Assembly: GCA_043801855.1 (NCBI GenBank)
Contig: JAZDLQ010000019.1
Coordinates: 1-64,000 of the forward strand
Reading direction: 5' to 3'
Origin: CAYTWW01 sp043801855
GTDB lineage: Archaea > Nanobdellota > Nanobdellia > Woesearchaeales > GW2011-AR15
DNA length: 64,000 bases
The stretch's first letter is position 1; every line of letters starts with the position of its first letter. A program made the position numbers and the translations under genes. The notes under the pieces are model-generated. The model did no database searches and was not told the origin of the DNA. It worked only from the letters and a program-made list of their open reading frames with translations. Positions 16,466 through 25,229 of this stretch are shown here, piece by piece.

Positions 16466-17719
16466 ATGCAAAAAAACAAGCCTATTGAAATTTTTTCAAA
16501 TTTAAAATCGCGCGGTAAATTCGCTCTTGACGGTATTTTGACTCTTGAAGATAATTCCATTTTTGCTGTAATTGAAGTAACTCATTTTCCATTTTATGAC
16601 TTTGACAAAAAAACAAGGAATCAAATTACTGAAAAAATAAATACCATTCTTTTTAAGAAACTCTCGTTTCCTGTTGAACTTCTCATACGCCCTGTAAACT
16701 TAAACATTGACAAAAAAATTGCAATAATGAATTCCATTCTTACATATAACGTCAATAAAACAGATAAGCCAAAACTTATTGAATGCCTTGAATCCTTCAT
16801 GAAATGGTTTAGTGCATTTGGCGCAAAACTCACAAATTCTGAAGTTGCATACTACTTAACTGTAAACTATAAAGGGCTTAATAATGAAAAAGGAGCAGCA
16901 TGCAACGACATTTTGCAAAAAAGAATTGAATTTGTCATATCTGCACTAAACACCTCAGGGATAAAATCAAAACAATTAACAACAGCACAGATTGAAAATG
17001 TGTACAAGTCATTTCTATCAGCCCACATTTATGTTAAAGGCACATATTACTTTGCAAAAGAGTGGATTGCATTATATAGGAAAGAAGCAGCAAATGAAGA
17101 TAAAAATAATGCAGTATATGATGAAATAATTGAGCAGGTAAATTTATTATCTAATAATCAGGTTTTGTTTGACAGGCTTAAAATGGGCAACATGCTTTAC
17201 AGGGGAATTATTGTTGTTGCAAATCCTGAAAAAATTATGCCTGATTTTGTAAACAAGATATACCAAAACATAGATAATGTCATAACATCAGTAAATGTAT
17301 CTCCTGAATCTGTAATTAATGTTGTGCATCACCTTATGCATGAGCTTAGTATTACTGAAAAGGAAATTAACAGCCTTGCACTTGAAGGCAAAATTTCAGG
17401 AAAAGGCATGGTTGCGCTTGAAAACCGAAGAAATTTTCTAAAAGAAAAAATTGAAAAATTAATGTCAGAGGAACTAATGCCGTTTAAATTAAGCTTAACT
17501 TTTTTAGTTGAAGAAATAAATGACGAAAATCTTGATTATGCCTCAAATTCTCTTATGTCTTCATTAAGAAAACTTGGTTTTGTGTTAAAGTTTGCAGTTA
17601 ATTATCAAAAAGAAGCTTTTTTAACAATTTTGCCAAGCGGCGCAAACTATCTGAGGCGGCGTGAAATTATTGTTGCAAATGATCTTGTTTCAACTATGTT
17701 TAATTTCTCAAAAAGGTGA
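16466..17719 (+). CDS. VirB4 N-terminal-domain-like protein, no ATPase domain
   Basis: A 417-aa soluble protein starting at ATG 16466 with GGAGG at 16455-16459. It resembles the N-terminal half of VirB4/TrbE proteins: its end (LPSGANYLRRREIIVANDLVSTMF) parallels the VirB4 sequence at 18460-18520 (PTGANRLTKHELFVPD...), the point where the ATPase domain begins in the full protein. No P-loop is present. It is thus a truncated VirB4 paralogue, perhaps an adaptor or a domain-swapped partner of the full ATPase. Confidence 0.6.
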   Translation: MQKNKPIEIFSNLKSRGKFALDGILTLEDNSIFAVIEVTHFPFYDFDKKTRNQITEKINTILFKKLSFPVELLIRPVNLNIDKKIAIMNSILTYNVNKTDKPKLIECLESFMKWFSAFGAKLTNSEVAYYLTVNYKGLNNEKGAACNDILQKRIEFVISALNTSGIKSKQLTTAQIENVYKSFLSAHIYVKGTYYFAKEWIALYRKEAANEDKNNAVYDEIIEQVNLLSNNQVLFDRLKMGNMLYRGIIVVANPEKIMPDFVNKIYQNIDNVITSVNVSPESVINVVHHLMHELSITEKEINSLALEGKISGKGMVALENRRNFLKEKIEKLMSEELMPFKLSLTFLVEEINDENLDYASNSLMSSLRKLGFVLKFAVNYQKEAFLTILPSGANYLRRREIIVANDLVSTMFNFSKR

Positions 17720-17762
17720 CTAAAAAATTTTACAGAAACAATACAGTGAATCAGAAATTGAC

Positions 17763-19916
17763 TTGTCTCTTATTAAGATTGAACGGCTTTTATTAAAAAA
17801 CGGGCTTGTTTATCCTGATGATTTTAACAAAATTTGCGAAAGCCTTTCAATTGAAGAGAGAAGCATCTTATTAAAAAAACTAGAAAATAAAAATTACATA
17901 AATATTGACGATGAAAAAATAATCAAGTATTCGCCGAAAGAGTACAGTTCGGTTTATGATGAAAAAATAATACTTCGCGATATATTAAAGCTTGATTATG
18001 TCAACACAACCAAAGAATATGTACAGGTTGGGACAATGTATTTTAAAGGCATTATATGCCGGCGTTTTCCATCATCACCAAAAATAAACTGGCTAAAGAA
18101 ACTTACAAGCGACAAGTCAAAAATTGACTATTCCATAATCATGTCGCAAAGCGACATGAATGAGCTAAAGCTATTCTTAAGAAAAGAACTACGAAAGACT
18201 GAGGATGAACTTTACAAATATTCAAATTCAGGAAGAAGCAGCCCTGAACTGGAAAGAAAAAAAGAAGACCTTGTTAACCTGATTGCTCGTCTTGGCATTG
18301 AATATTATGAGTTTAAGGTTGCACTATTCATTATTGTTAAAGGAAATTCGCTTGAAGAAGTTGAAAACCTCAAAGAGTATGCAATTTCAATTTTAAGAGG
18401 AGAAGACATCATTGCAGAAGATGCAACTTACCTGCACGAGTATGTACTTAAGACTATTATTCCTACAGGCGCAAACAGGCTTACTAAGCATGAGCTTTTT
18501 GTTCCTGATAAAAGCCTGCAGGCAACAATGCCGTTTTTGCATCCCTGGCAGGACATTGAGCCTGATGATGAAATAATACTTGGGTTTAACGAATCAGGAT
18601 TAGTTGCAACAGGAAATATTTGGAAACTTGGCAGTTACTCCGGATTATATATGGGAAAAACAGGCAGCGGCAAGTCAATGGCTGCAAAATACGAAATATA
18701 TCAGCAGATGTTAATTGGAGGCGCAAGAGTCATTGTAATCGATCCTGCAGCTTCAAAAGTAAAAGGTGCGGCAGCAGAATATTACAGAATGTGCAGCCTC
18801 TTAAACGGAAAATATATCTCATTTTCAACAGATTCAGAAAACCTTCCTAATATCATGGGAACATTTCCTGACACAAGGTTTGATGATGAGATGCGAAGGA
18901 TTGATTCAATTATTCGAGTGTTTTTTGAAGATGAAGAAAAACGTGTGCCTGAGCCGCAGAAGCCGTTAATTGCAACAGCAATTGTTGAATCATTCAGAAG
19001 AAAAGGAATTACAAGAAAAACAAAAGAATTTTGGAAAAAGCTCCAGCCAAAACTTGAAGACTTGCTTTTTTCATTTAAAAAAGGGCTTCTAAGCGCAAAA
19101 ACTGAAAGCACAAGGATGAGTTATGAGGCATTAATTAAGCGGCTTGAGCCTTGTGTTGGAAGTGGGCTTAGAAGCTATCTTAATACTGAAGGCAAGACCG
19201 AAAATGTTGGCGAGCAGTTAACGGTGTATGAGTTTAAGGATACTCCAATGGATGATAAGCCTGTATTAATTACAAGGATGTTAAGTTACATAAAAAACAT
19301 TGCACTTCAGACATTTGACAGGACAATTATTGTTTTGGAAGAGTCACAGTTCTGGCTTCGTGACCCGTATTTATCAAAATACCTCGCGGAAACAGAAACA
19401 ACAATCAGGAAAACTAATACCGGTCTTCGCCTCATAATACAGGACTTGGGCCAGCTTGAAGGATGCAAGGAAGGCTTAACATTACTTGGAAACCTGGCGT
19501 TTGTATATTTGTTCCAGACAGCGCCAAACCTTGTTCCATTAACACAGGAAACGTTTAAACTGAATGATGCTGAAAGCAAAGTAATTGAAACATCAAAAGC
19601 AGGCGACTATGGCATTTTAATCTGGGAGAATAAGCATTATAAGCTCAAAGTTACAGTAGATCCTGAAACATATAATCTTATTACAACAAATCCTGATGAA
19701 GTAAAAAGAATAGAAGATGAAGGCGGCCTTAAAAAAACAGAAAAAGTAGTGAAGGACTTATTAAAAGAAGATTTGGGCTATATGCCGTTAACTATTCAGG
19801 CAGGACTTTCTGAACTTGCCGGAAAAATAAAAAACAAAGTACATGTAACATCAATTACAAAGCATTATCCTGATTATTACAGAAAAATCTTAGAACAGTT
19901 GTGCAAATTAAAATGA
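17763..19916 (+). CDS. VirB4-family conjugation ATPase
   Basis: A 717-aa protein with a VirB4 N-domain (residues about 70-260) and a RecA-like ATPase domain: Walker A GKTGSGKS near residues 297-304, Walker B TIIVLEESQ near 521-529, and the C-terminal region typical of VirB4/TraC. It powers pilus assembly and substrate transfer in type IV secretion. TTG 17763 has no ribosome binding site; the frame is open back to 17724, and ATT 17727 stands eight bases after GGTG at 17715-17718, so translation may start there. Confidence 0.9.
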   Translation: MSLIKIERLLLKNGLVYPDDFNKICESLSIEERSILLKKLENKNYINIDDEKIIKYSPKEYSSVYDEKIILRDILKLDYVNTTKEYVQVGTMYFKGIICRRFPSSPKINWLKKLTSDKSKIDYSIIMSQSDMNELKLFLRKELRKTEDELYKYSNSGRSSPELERKKEDLVNLIARLGIEYYEFKVALFIIVKGNSLEEVENLKEYAISILRGEDIIAEDATYLHEYVLKTIIPTGANRLTKHELFVPDKSLQATMPFLHPWQDIEPDDEIILGFNESGLVATGNIWKLGSYSGLYMGKTGSGKSMAAKYEIYQQMLIGGARVIVIDPAASKVKGAAAEYYRMCSLLNGKYISFSTDSENLPNIMGTFPDTRFDDEMRRIDSIIRVFFEDEEKRVPEPQKPLIATAIVESFRRKGITRKTKEFWKKLQPKLEDLLFSFKKGLLSAKTESTRMSYEALIKRLEPCVGSGLRSYLNTEGKTENVGEQLTVYEFKDTPMDDKPVLITRMLSYIKNIALQTFDRTIIVLEESQFWLRDPYLSKYLAETETTIRKTNTGLRLIIQDLGQLEGCKEGLTLLGNLAFVYLFQTAPNLVPLTQETFKLNDAESKVIETSKAGDYGILIWENKHYKLKVTVDPETYNLITTNPDEVKRIEDEGGLKKTEKVVKDLLKEDLGYMPLTIQAGLSELAGKIKNKVHVTSITKHYPDYYRKILEQLCKLK

Positions 19917-19931
19917 ATATGGGTGTAAAAA

Positions 19932-20060
19932 ATGTCATGGCAATGTAAAGCATGCGGAAATTGGAATTCAGACTATCTGAGCGAGTGCAATAATTGCGGA
20001 AAAGACTCGTATCAGAACACTAAAAAACGTAAATATGAAGAGATTGGGTGGTTTGGGTGA
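19932..20060 (+). CDS. 42-aa RanBP2-type zinc finger protein
   Basis: A short gene from ATG 19932 with GGGTG at 19921-19925. The sequence WQCKACGNWNSDYLSECNNC matches the RanBP2 zinc-finger pattern W-x-C-x2-C-...-N-...-C-x2-C exactly, with all four cysteines and the Asn. Such fingers bind single-stranded RNA or proteins. It overlaps the next gene by 26 bases in another frame, so the two are likely translationally coupled. Confidence 0.7.
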   Translation: MSWQCKACGNWNSDYLSECNNCGKDSYQNTKKRKYEEIGWFG

Positions 20061-21276
20061 AAATTTGAACTCAGCAAATAAATTTCTTAAGAATTTAAAA
20101 CAGCTTTTCAACCAGACTGTTGCAGAACAAAGGCATACTCTTGCTATACTTGAGATAACTAAAGGTGAAAAAGCTAGAAAGGAGATTGAGTTTGAGCTTA
20201 ATATGTTGAAGCGCAATTCTGAATATAAAAAAGAGGCTGAGAATTATTTTGGGATAGCTGATAATATTGATAATATGCCCAATGGCTTTGACACATTTCC
20301 TGCAATTAAAAAAAATATTTTTAGGCTAATTAATAACAAAATTAGAAAAAAAAGAGCTTCTAAGTTATTTAATATTGACGATAATGAAAAAAAAATAGAA
20401 AAGCTTTTGTTATATAGAATTCAGCATGAGAAAGGTAGGTATTCAGCGCATTTAATTCCAAATGATGGCAGCATTACAGGATTAACAGCAGAAATAAGTA
20501 TGGAAGTAGACAGGTTATTTAACATTTTCAATAATATGACTAGCCATCACTCAAATAATCCGACAAGCCTTTCTTATGGAATGAGTTATGAAGAAAAAGA
20601 AATGCTTAAAAGAATAAAGGATGGGTTCTTTGATAAAAAGATATCAGCAGTGAAAAAACAGGAAAAAAAAATAAAAAGAAAAAAGCAGACAGTCAAAGCA
20701 AAAATAAGTGAACTTACAAAGGAAGATGAAACAAATATTGCAAAAGAAAAGTCAAAAGAATTATGGTATAGAAAAGAAAAGTTAGATGAAAAAACAATTG
20801 CTGTACTAAAAAAAATTGGCTATCAGGAATCAGACATTAACCATCTTGTCTATGATTTTTCCGGTAAAAGAGTATCTTGTTTGGGCTTTAAGCCAGGTGG
20901 ATTTAAACATAACAAATACAGGGCAGACAGAAGAGAATCTTTGCACCATTTCTCAAGGCCATATTTACTTAAAGAAATTTCTCCAAGCACAAAGATACTT
21001 GAAAGAATAGGAAACGAAAGAACAGTTGATGCGGTCATGACTGTAATTGTAAATGGTGCAGAAGAAAAGGCAGCAATAGAATTTCAGGAAAGCCACAGTC
21101 TTGGCGCTGACAGGATAGCTGAAAAATTACAGCCAATTCTTGAAAAATATGATTATATAATTATTGTGTGCCAGGATAAATTTAAACATGTCTATGAAAA
21201 AAACCAGCATGAAAAATTGTTTGTTGTAAATAACGGCGAGTTTAATGCGCTATTAAAAAAGTTCAATATTTTATGA
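20035..21276 (+). CDS. Plasmid relaxation/nuclease-like protein
   Basis: A 413-aa protein: a charged helical and coiled-coil region (residues 1-240), then a C-terminal domain (about 330-413) with VDAVMTVIVNGAEEKAAIEFQESHS and a helix-strand pattern YDYIIIVCQD. This layout (acidic residue, then E-x-Q in strands, then a helix) resembles the PD-(D/E)XK-derived replication-relaxation (MobC-like) family of plasmids, which assists strand nicking or unwinding. The assignment is an inference. ATG 20035 overlaps the zinc-finger gene; TTG 20065, nine bases after GGGTGA, is an alternative start. It is the last gene of the conjugation-like operon. Confidence 0.45.
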   Translation: MKRLGGLGENLNSANKFLKNLKQLFNQTVAEQRHTLAILEITKGEKARKEIEFELNMLKRNSEYKKEAENYFGIADNIDNMPNGFDTFPAIKKNIFRLINNKIRKKRASKLFNIDDNEKKIEKLLLYRIQHEKGRYSAHLIPNDGSITGLTAEISMEVDRLFNIFNNMTSHHSNNPTSLSYGMSYEEKEMLKRIKDGFFDKKISAVKKQEKKIKRKKQTVKAKISELTKEDETNIAKEKSKELWYRKEKLDEKTIAVLKKIGYQESDINHLVYDFSGKRVSCLGFKPGGFKHNKYRADRRESLHHFSRPYLLKEISPSTKILERIGNERTVDAVMTVIVNGAEEKAAIEFQESHSLGADRIAEKLQPILEKYDYIIIVCQDKFKHVYEKNQHEKLFVVNNGEFNALLKKFNIL

Positions 21277-21282
21277 AATTAA

Positions 21283-21315
21283 GATATATTTAGCCTTATT
21301 TTGCCTAAATATATC
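21283..21315. repeat. 11-bp perfect inverted repeat after the operon
   Basis: GATATATTTAG (21283-21293) and CTAAATATATC (21305-21315) pair perfectly with an 11-base loop. It lies 7 bases after the stop at 21276 and about 100 bases before the primase gene, so it could end the conjugation transcript or belong to the adjacent replication-associated structure. Confidence 0.55.
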
Positions 21316-21339
21316 AAATTACGCTTAAAACAATGAAAT

Positions 21340-21404
21340 TAAAGTATAATTTTACTAATGAAAGTAAACATAAGTAAAAATTACTTAGGATAAGTTATAC
21401 TTTA
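21340..21404. repeat. Nested inverted repeats before primase gene, candidate origin or operator
   Basis: TAAAGTATAA (21340-21349) pairs with TTATACTTTA (21395-21404). Within these arms lie two smaller hairpins: TTTAC/GTAAA (21351-21355 with 21364-21368) and TAAGTAA/TTACTTA (21371-21377 with 21381-21387). Folded together they give a cloverleaf-like figure ending 12 bases before the primase ATG. Structures of this kind occur at plasmid replication or transfer origins and at autoregulated replication genes; which applies here is not known. Confidence 0.5.
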
Positions 21405-21416
21405 TTATATAATAAA

Positions 21417-22844
21417 ATGACAAAAATAGCAAGTGGAGTATGGCAGCGCCTTAGAAAAGCCGGCATTATTGATACATATGAAAAGATAAAACGAGATATT
21501 CAAATTAAAAAAGCAGGGCCTTACAAGCTCATGTCAATAAGCGGAATTGGTGTCAGGGTATGCCACGCATTATTAAAAAACGCAGGCTGGGACATGCCTT
21601 TAAATGAGCTTGATAAAATATATGCAAAACTAAACGAGCGGACTAAGTTTGAATTTTTAAAAAAAGAGCAGAAAAAAAACCAAATAAAAGTTTCAGTAAA
21701 GGAAGACGCAAGAACATTCATCCCTGAAGATATTAAGGCATTTCTAGAATTTTTAAATCACAAAAACCAGATAAAGTATCAGGTGTTTTTAGCAGACAAT
21801 GGTAAAGAAAGAACTGGCTCAGGAAGAAACACCTATACAAAAAATATTGCTGAATTTATTTCACTTGCACAAATTGACAATGGAAAAGGAATAATCTGCG
21901 TTGCAATTGGCGAACACGGAAATAAAAATACTGAAGACATTACAAACATTAAAAAGCTTCTTGCACTAGTTTTTGATATTGATGTGAAGCCCAAAAGAAA
22001 AATAGGTTATGTTTCAACAAATAAAGACCACCTATATGCAATGTCAATTGCATATAATACAATAAAAGAAGAACTTGAAAAAATAGGCTTTTCAGTTGGG
22101 CTTATTAATGACTCTGGCAATGGCGCACATGTCTTTGTTAAAGTAAATATTACAATACCTGAAGGAACCTGCAAGGAAAACTTAAGGGAACAGGAATTTT
22201 ACAGAAAAATAGTATACTTGGAAAAAAAGTTACAGGAAAAAATAATGGATGATCCTGTTGTAAGTGTAGACAATATTTCCAAAGATTGCGTTCGCAGAGT
22301 CAAGTGTCCCGGTCAGATTAATAAAAAGAATTTACAGCAAATTGAAGACAGGACATGCAGAATATTATACAAGGCTAAAGACTATGCTGAGGAAAAAAAC
22401 AATTTAGTGTTTTCTAAGCTGCCTGCTTACGCAGGAAAGAAAGTTAGAAAGACAGAACATGCATTAATTGCAGAATTACAACCGCTTAAAAATCAGGAAG
22501 TTAAAAAAATAATTGAAACAAATGAGAAAATCAAAGCATTAATTGACGGAAACATAGTATTTCATGGCAATGCCGATCATCTTAAATTTGAAAATGGCAA
22601 AATTTACTGTAAATCACGGTCAGAAGCAGAAATGTCAGTGGTTACTGAGTTGGTATTGCATGGAATTAAAAATTTTGACCAGATAAATGAGGTTATGCAG
22701 AGCGCAAAGATAGGGAAATGGCAGCAGGATACAGCAGGAGATTATTGCAGGAGAACGTTTGAAATGGCTATGGAATTTGCAGTAAAAGCAGAACAGACGG
22801 ATGTAAAAGTCTTGTTTGAAAAGATAAGTGGGATAAAAAAGTGA
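21417..22844 (+). CDS. Archaeo-eukaryotic-type primase-polymerase
   Basis: A 475-aa protein with the three AEP/PrimPol motifs: FDID (D187, D189) for metal binding, SGNGAH (S233-H238), and RRVKCPGQINKK (about residues 293-304), the last corresponding to the R-x-PG-x-N-x-K pattern of plasmid and phage primases. The C-terminal part has SRSEAEMSVVTELV...GKWQQD, matching the PriCT domain that follows such primases. An N-terminal helical region of about 90 residues precedes the catalytic core. It would prime and possibly extend DNA during replication of the element. ATG 21417 directly follows the nested repeat structure. Confidence 0.85.
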   Translation: MTKIASGVWQRLRKAGIIDTYEKIKRDIQIKKAGPYKLMSISGIGVRVCHALLKNAGWDMPLNELDKIYAKLNERTKFEFLKKEQKKNQIKVSVKEDARTFIPEDIKAFLEFLNHKNQIKYQVFLADNGKERTGSGRNTYTKNIAEFISLAQIDNGKGIICVAIGEHGNKNTEDITNIKKLLALVFDIDVKPKRKIGYVSTNKDHLYAMSIAYNTIKEELEKIGFSVGLINDSGNGAHVFVKVNITIPEGTCKENLREQEFYRKIVYLEKKLQEKIMDDPVVSVDNISKDCVRRVKCPGQINKKNLQQIEDRTCRILYKAKDYAEEKNNLVFSKLPAYAGKKVRKTEHALIAELQPLKNQEVKKIIETNEKIKALIDGNIVFHGNADHLKFENGKIYCKSRSEAEMSVVTELVLHGIKNFDQINEVMQSAKIGKWQQDTAGDYCRRTFEMAMEFAVKAEQTDVKVLFEKISGIKK

Positions 22845-22853
22845 AAAGAGAAT

Positions 22854-23546
22854 TTAAAAATCAGGTAAAGAGATTTCTTTTCTTTTTTTAAGTTTACCTC
22901 TGCAAATAAACTCAGTAAATTCCAATCCTAAATCATTGTGTCTATAACGTTCATCAATTTTATAATCCCTTTTTTCAGGAATACCGACAGTGTTGGGTTT
23001 CCCAGATAATTCTCTTAAAGCATCTTCAATATTTTCAAAATCTCGTGTAAGAAAACCATGATTTGCAAGTTGTAAATCTAATGTTAATTGCATTTTTTGA
23101 TTATTTTCATATGGATTTTCTTCTATTTGATCATAATAATATAATAATAAAATTAATTCTTCTACTGACATTATATCCAGTAAATTTAAAAAATACATTT
23201 TTTTATCAAAAGTAAATTTCTCATTTTTTTCTATAAAATTCATTGCAGCATTGAAAAAATATTTTCTTTTTTCTTCTCTAGTTTCATAGGCTACCTTGAG
23301 AAGAATTTCTCTAGTGTATTGAATAAATTGAGCAGATTTTAATTGATCATCAATTAATTCTAATGCTTCATAACCTGTAACAACACTATCCCAAAAGTCT
23401 TTATGTATCTCCTGATGATATTCAAAACCTTTAATTAGGACACTTGAGAATCCAGCAATTTTTCCGATAGGATCTCCAAAAAGTATAGCTATCCAGTCGG
23501 GAAGTGATTTAAATATTGTATTACTCAATTCGTGTTTATCTACCAT
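22854..23546 (-). CDS. Hypothetical helical protein
   Basis: A 230-aa acidic, helix-rich protein on the strand opposite to the primase; their ends lie 9 bases apart. It starts at ATG 23546 with a GAGGTAAAAG leader. A hydrophobic stretch near residues 17-35 (WIAILFGDPIGKIAGFSSVLIKG) could be a membrane or amphipathic segment. No family is recognised. Its isolated, reversed position suggests a later insertion into the element. Confidence 0.5.
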   Translation of the reverse strand: MVDKHELSNTIFKSLPDWIAILFGDPIGKIAGFSSVLIKGFEYHQEIHKDFWDSVVTGYEALELIDDQLKSAQFIQYTREILLKVAYETREEKRKYFFNAAMNFIEKNEKFTFDKKMYFLNLLDIMSVEELILLLYYYDQIEENPYENNQKMQLTLDLQLANHGFLTRDFENIEDALRELSGKPNTVGIPEKRDYKIDERYRHNDLGLEFTEFICRGKLKKRKEISLPDF

Positions 23547-23869
23547 CTTTTACCTCTGATATCATTTTACTTAAATATGTAATCTCTTCTTTATAATAAA
23601 AATTATTATTTTTTAATGCAAATTTATTAATCCAGCGTTTTACACGGCTAAAGCTTAAAAAAGTGTTTCGCTCTTGAGAAGCGAACCCACTCATTTTAAA
23701 TCTTTCCCCGCCAGGAAAAAAATGGCGTGTCGCCTAAACGCCATAATTATCCTTTTTTCTTCCTTTTTGCCCTGTTTGTTTTTGTGAGTCCTATTGCCGC
23801 TTATTTCTTTTCGTTTAGGGGTAAAGAAAAGAAATCTCACGGCTAGATGAGGTTTTTGAAGGAAAAAAA
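23547..23869. other. Hairpin-rich intergenic region
   Basis: This 323-base stretch between divergent genes carries no ORF of note but holds three hairpins: TTCGCT/AGCGAA (23667-23672 with 23680-23685), ATGGCGT/ACGCCAT (23722-23728 with 23738-23744) and the strong leader hairpin at 23803-23835. The middle part is locally more GC-rich than its surroundings. A transfer origin, a small RNA or a long structured leader of the gene at 23870 are all possible. Confidence 0.45.
23803..23835 (+). promoter_or_regulatory. 5' leader hairpin of gene at 23870
   Basis: ATTTCTTTTC (23803-23812) pairs with GAAAAGAAAT (23826-23835), a 10-bp perfect stem with a 13-base loop, 34 bases before the ATG. It is one of a set of nine leader hairpins in this element. 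Confidence 0.55.
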
Positions 23870-24214
23870 ATGAAACAAACAGTGGAATATGAGATAAAGA
23901 GAGTTGGGCGCACAACAGTTGTGAATAAAGCCAAGGAAGGCAGGTTTCAGGTAACAGTAATGAAGCTTAATATGGCAAAAGTACCAACAGAAGATGTAAG
24001 GGATTTTGTGCCTGAGATTCAGTTTGGAAAGATAAGGACATGCATTCAGCATAGCGTCTTTAATAAAAAGAAAAATGATTATGATAACCAGCAGATTTGG
24101 ATTGATAGTCCTGCTGAACTTCTCGCATTAAGAGATGCGATAAACAAAATTATTGATGGCTCTTCAAAAGAAGAGCAGGTACTTTCTGATGTTGAAGGTG
24201 ACGACGATGAATAA
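23870..24214 (+). CDS. Small conserved-looking element protein, unknown
   Basis: A 114-aa protein with mixed strands and helices, a strand-rich core (residues 5-80) and an acidic tail ending SDVEGDDDE. The acidic tail and compact beta-rich core are reminiscent of small single-stranded-DNA-binding proteins, but no diagnostic motif is seen, so this is only a suggestion. ATG 23870 follows GAAGGA. It overlaps the next gene by 8 bases. A leader hairpin precedes it. Confidence 0.5.
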   Translation: MKQTVEYEIKRVGRTTVVNKAKEGRFQVTVMKLNMAKVPTEDVRDFVPEIQFGKIRTCIQHSVFNKKKNDYDNQQIWIDSPAELLALRDAINKIIDGSSKEEQVLSDVEGDDDE

Positions 24215-24455
24215 AGTTAACAACTGGCTTTGCCACAGGATTGTTGAAAGTATCAAGGAATCCGGAGAAATCTCTTTTGACACATTGGATTTGGAAGACA
24301 GTATGGATAGGATTCTAGCTGATTATGGATGGTGCTTAAACCTAAGTAATGATGAGAAGGAACTCATCCAGAAAGATATTTATGATCTTGCATTAAGGGC
24401 AGAAACAGCGGAAGTCATGAGAAGTATTGAAATTAACAATATATTAATTTATTAA
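24207..24455 (+). CDS. 82-aa hypothetical protein
   Basis: Start at ATG 24207, six bases after AAGGTG and overlapping the upstream stop. The protein (MNKVNNWLCHRIVESIKESG...) is helical, acidic and without recognised motif. Translational coupling with the upstream gene suggests a shared function, perhaps a complex of the two. Confidence 0.5.
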   Translation: MNKVNNWLCHRIVESIKESGEISFDTLDLEDSMDRILADYGWCLNLSNDEKELIQKDIYDLALRAETAEVMRSIEINNILIY

Positions 24456-24462
24456 TTTTATT

Positions 24463-24483
24463 TTTTCATTAATTTAATGAAAA
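24463..24483. promoter_or_regulatory. 21-bp palindrome upstream of toxin-antitoxin promoter
   Basis: TTTTCATTAA (24463-24472) and TTAATGAAAA (24474-24483) form a perfect dyad around one base. A TATA box (TTATATAAATATA, 24492-24504) follows at once. The dyad is a good candidate for the operator bound by the AbrB-type antitoxin; alternatively it terminates the upstream gene. Confidence 0.5.
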
Positions 24484-24544
24484 TACAAAAATTATATAAA
24501 TATAAAGCACTTACACAGGTTAAACTTACATAGAAGGTGGAATT

Positions 24545-24802
24545 ATGGATGATATTGAAATAACAAGTTTATCTGAAAGTGGACAAATACATCTTCCTAT
24601 AGAAATAAGGAAAGGATTTAATGCCAAAGATAAATTTGCAGTTATGAGGATCGGTGATGGCATATTTTTAAAGAAAATGACAATGCCTGATCTAAGACAA
24701 GATTTTGAAAAATTGATGAAGGAGAGCCAGGACTGGGCAACTGATAAAAAACTCACTTCTAATGATATTGAAGAAGCTGTTAAAAGATCAAGAAAAAAAT
24801 GA
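24545..24802 (+). CDS. AbrB-family antitoxin
   Basis: An 85-aa protein whose residues 5-50 follow the SpoVT/AbrB swapped-hairpin pattern (ITSLSESGQIHLPIEIRKGF...), a DNA-binding fold used by antitoxins, with a helical C-terminal tail that usually wraps the toxin. ATG 24545 follows GAAGGTGG. It overlaps the PIN gene by 4 bases, the standard toxin-antitoxin layout. Confidence 0.8.
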   Translation: MDDIEITSLSESGQIHLPIEIRKGFNAKDKFAVMRIGDGIFLKKMTMPDLRQDFEKLMKESQDWATDKKLTSNDIEEAVKRSRKK

Positions 24803-25209
24803 AGGTTGTTTTAGACACCAATGTTTTTGTTTCCGGTATTTTCTGGAATAATGACTGCTCTAAGATAATATCTTTGTGGAATGAATCAAAAATTGAGCTA
24901 GTTTCTTGTATAGACATGCTAAAAGAATTAAAAAGAGTTTTGCATGATTTTAAGATACAATATCCAAAAGATAAAGAAGAACGCCTATTTTCAAAATTAG
25001 TTACAGATAGTTCTCTTGTACTTAATCTTACTGAGACAAAAAAATATATTGATGCTGATCCAGATGATGATAAATTTGTTCAATGTGCAATTTCAGCAAA
25101 GGCTGAATTTATTGTATCACAAGACAAGCATTTACTTGGATTAGGCGAAATTGAAGGAATAAAGATTGTTACCCCCAAAGATTTTTTGGTTCATTATTCA
25201 AAACAATGA
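24799..25209 (+). CDS. PIN-domain toxin (COG1569-like)
   Basis: A 136-aa PIN-domain ribonuclease. VVLDTNVFVSGIFW holds the first active-site Asp (D6); further acidic residues lie in ADPDDDKFVQCAISAKAEFIVSQDKHLL, the hallmark C-terminal PIN motif. PIN toxins cut tRNA, rRNA or mRNA when freed from the antitoxin. It overlaps the AbrB antitoxin gene by 4 bases. Confidence 0.85.
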   Translation: MKVVLDTNVFVSGIFWNNDCSKIISLWNESKIELVSCIDMLKELKRVLHDFKIQYPKDKEERLFSKLVTDSSLVLNLTETKKYIDADPDDDKFVQCAISAKAEFIVSQDKHLLGLGEIEGIKIVTPKDFLVHYSKQ

Positions 25210-25229
25210 AGTTTCTGACAACAAATTAA

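Noticed and set aside
21340..21404. tRNA gene in the nested repeats before the primase
   Set aside because: The figure lacks a CCA-end acceptor stem, the T-loop and D-loop consensus and is almost entirely A and T.
24463..24483. Simple terminator only
   Set aside because: The dyad has a one-base centre and directly precedes the toxin-antitoxin TATA box, so an operator is at least as likely; it is reported as regulatory.
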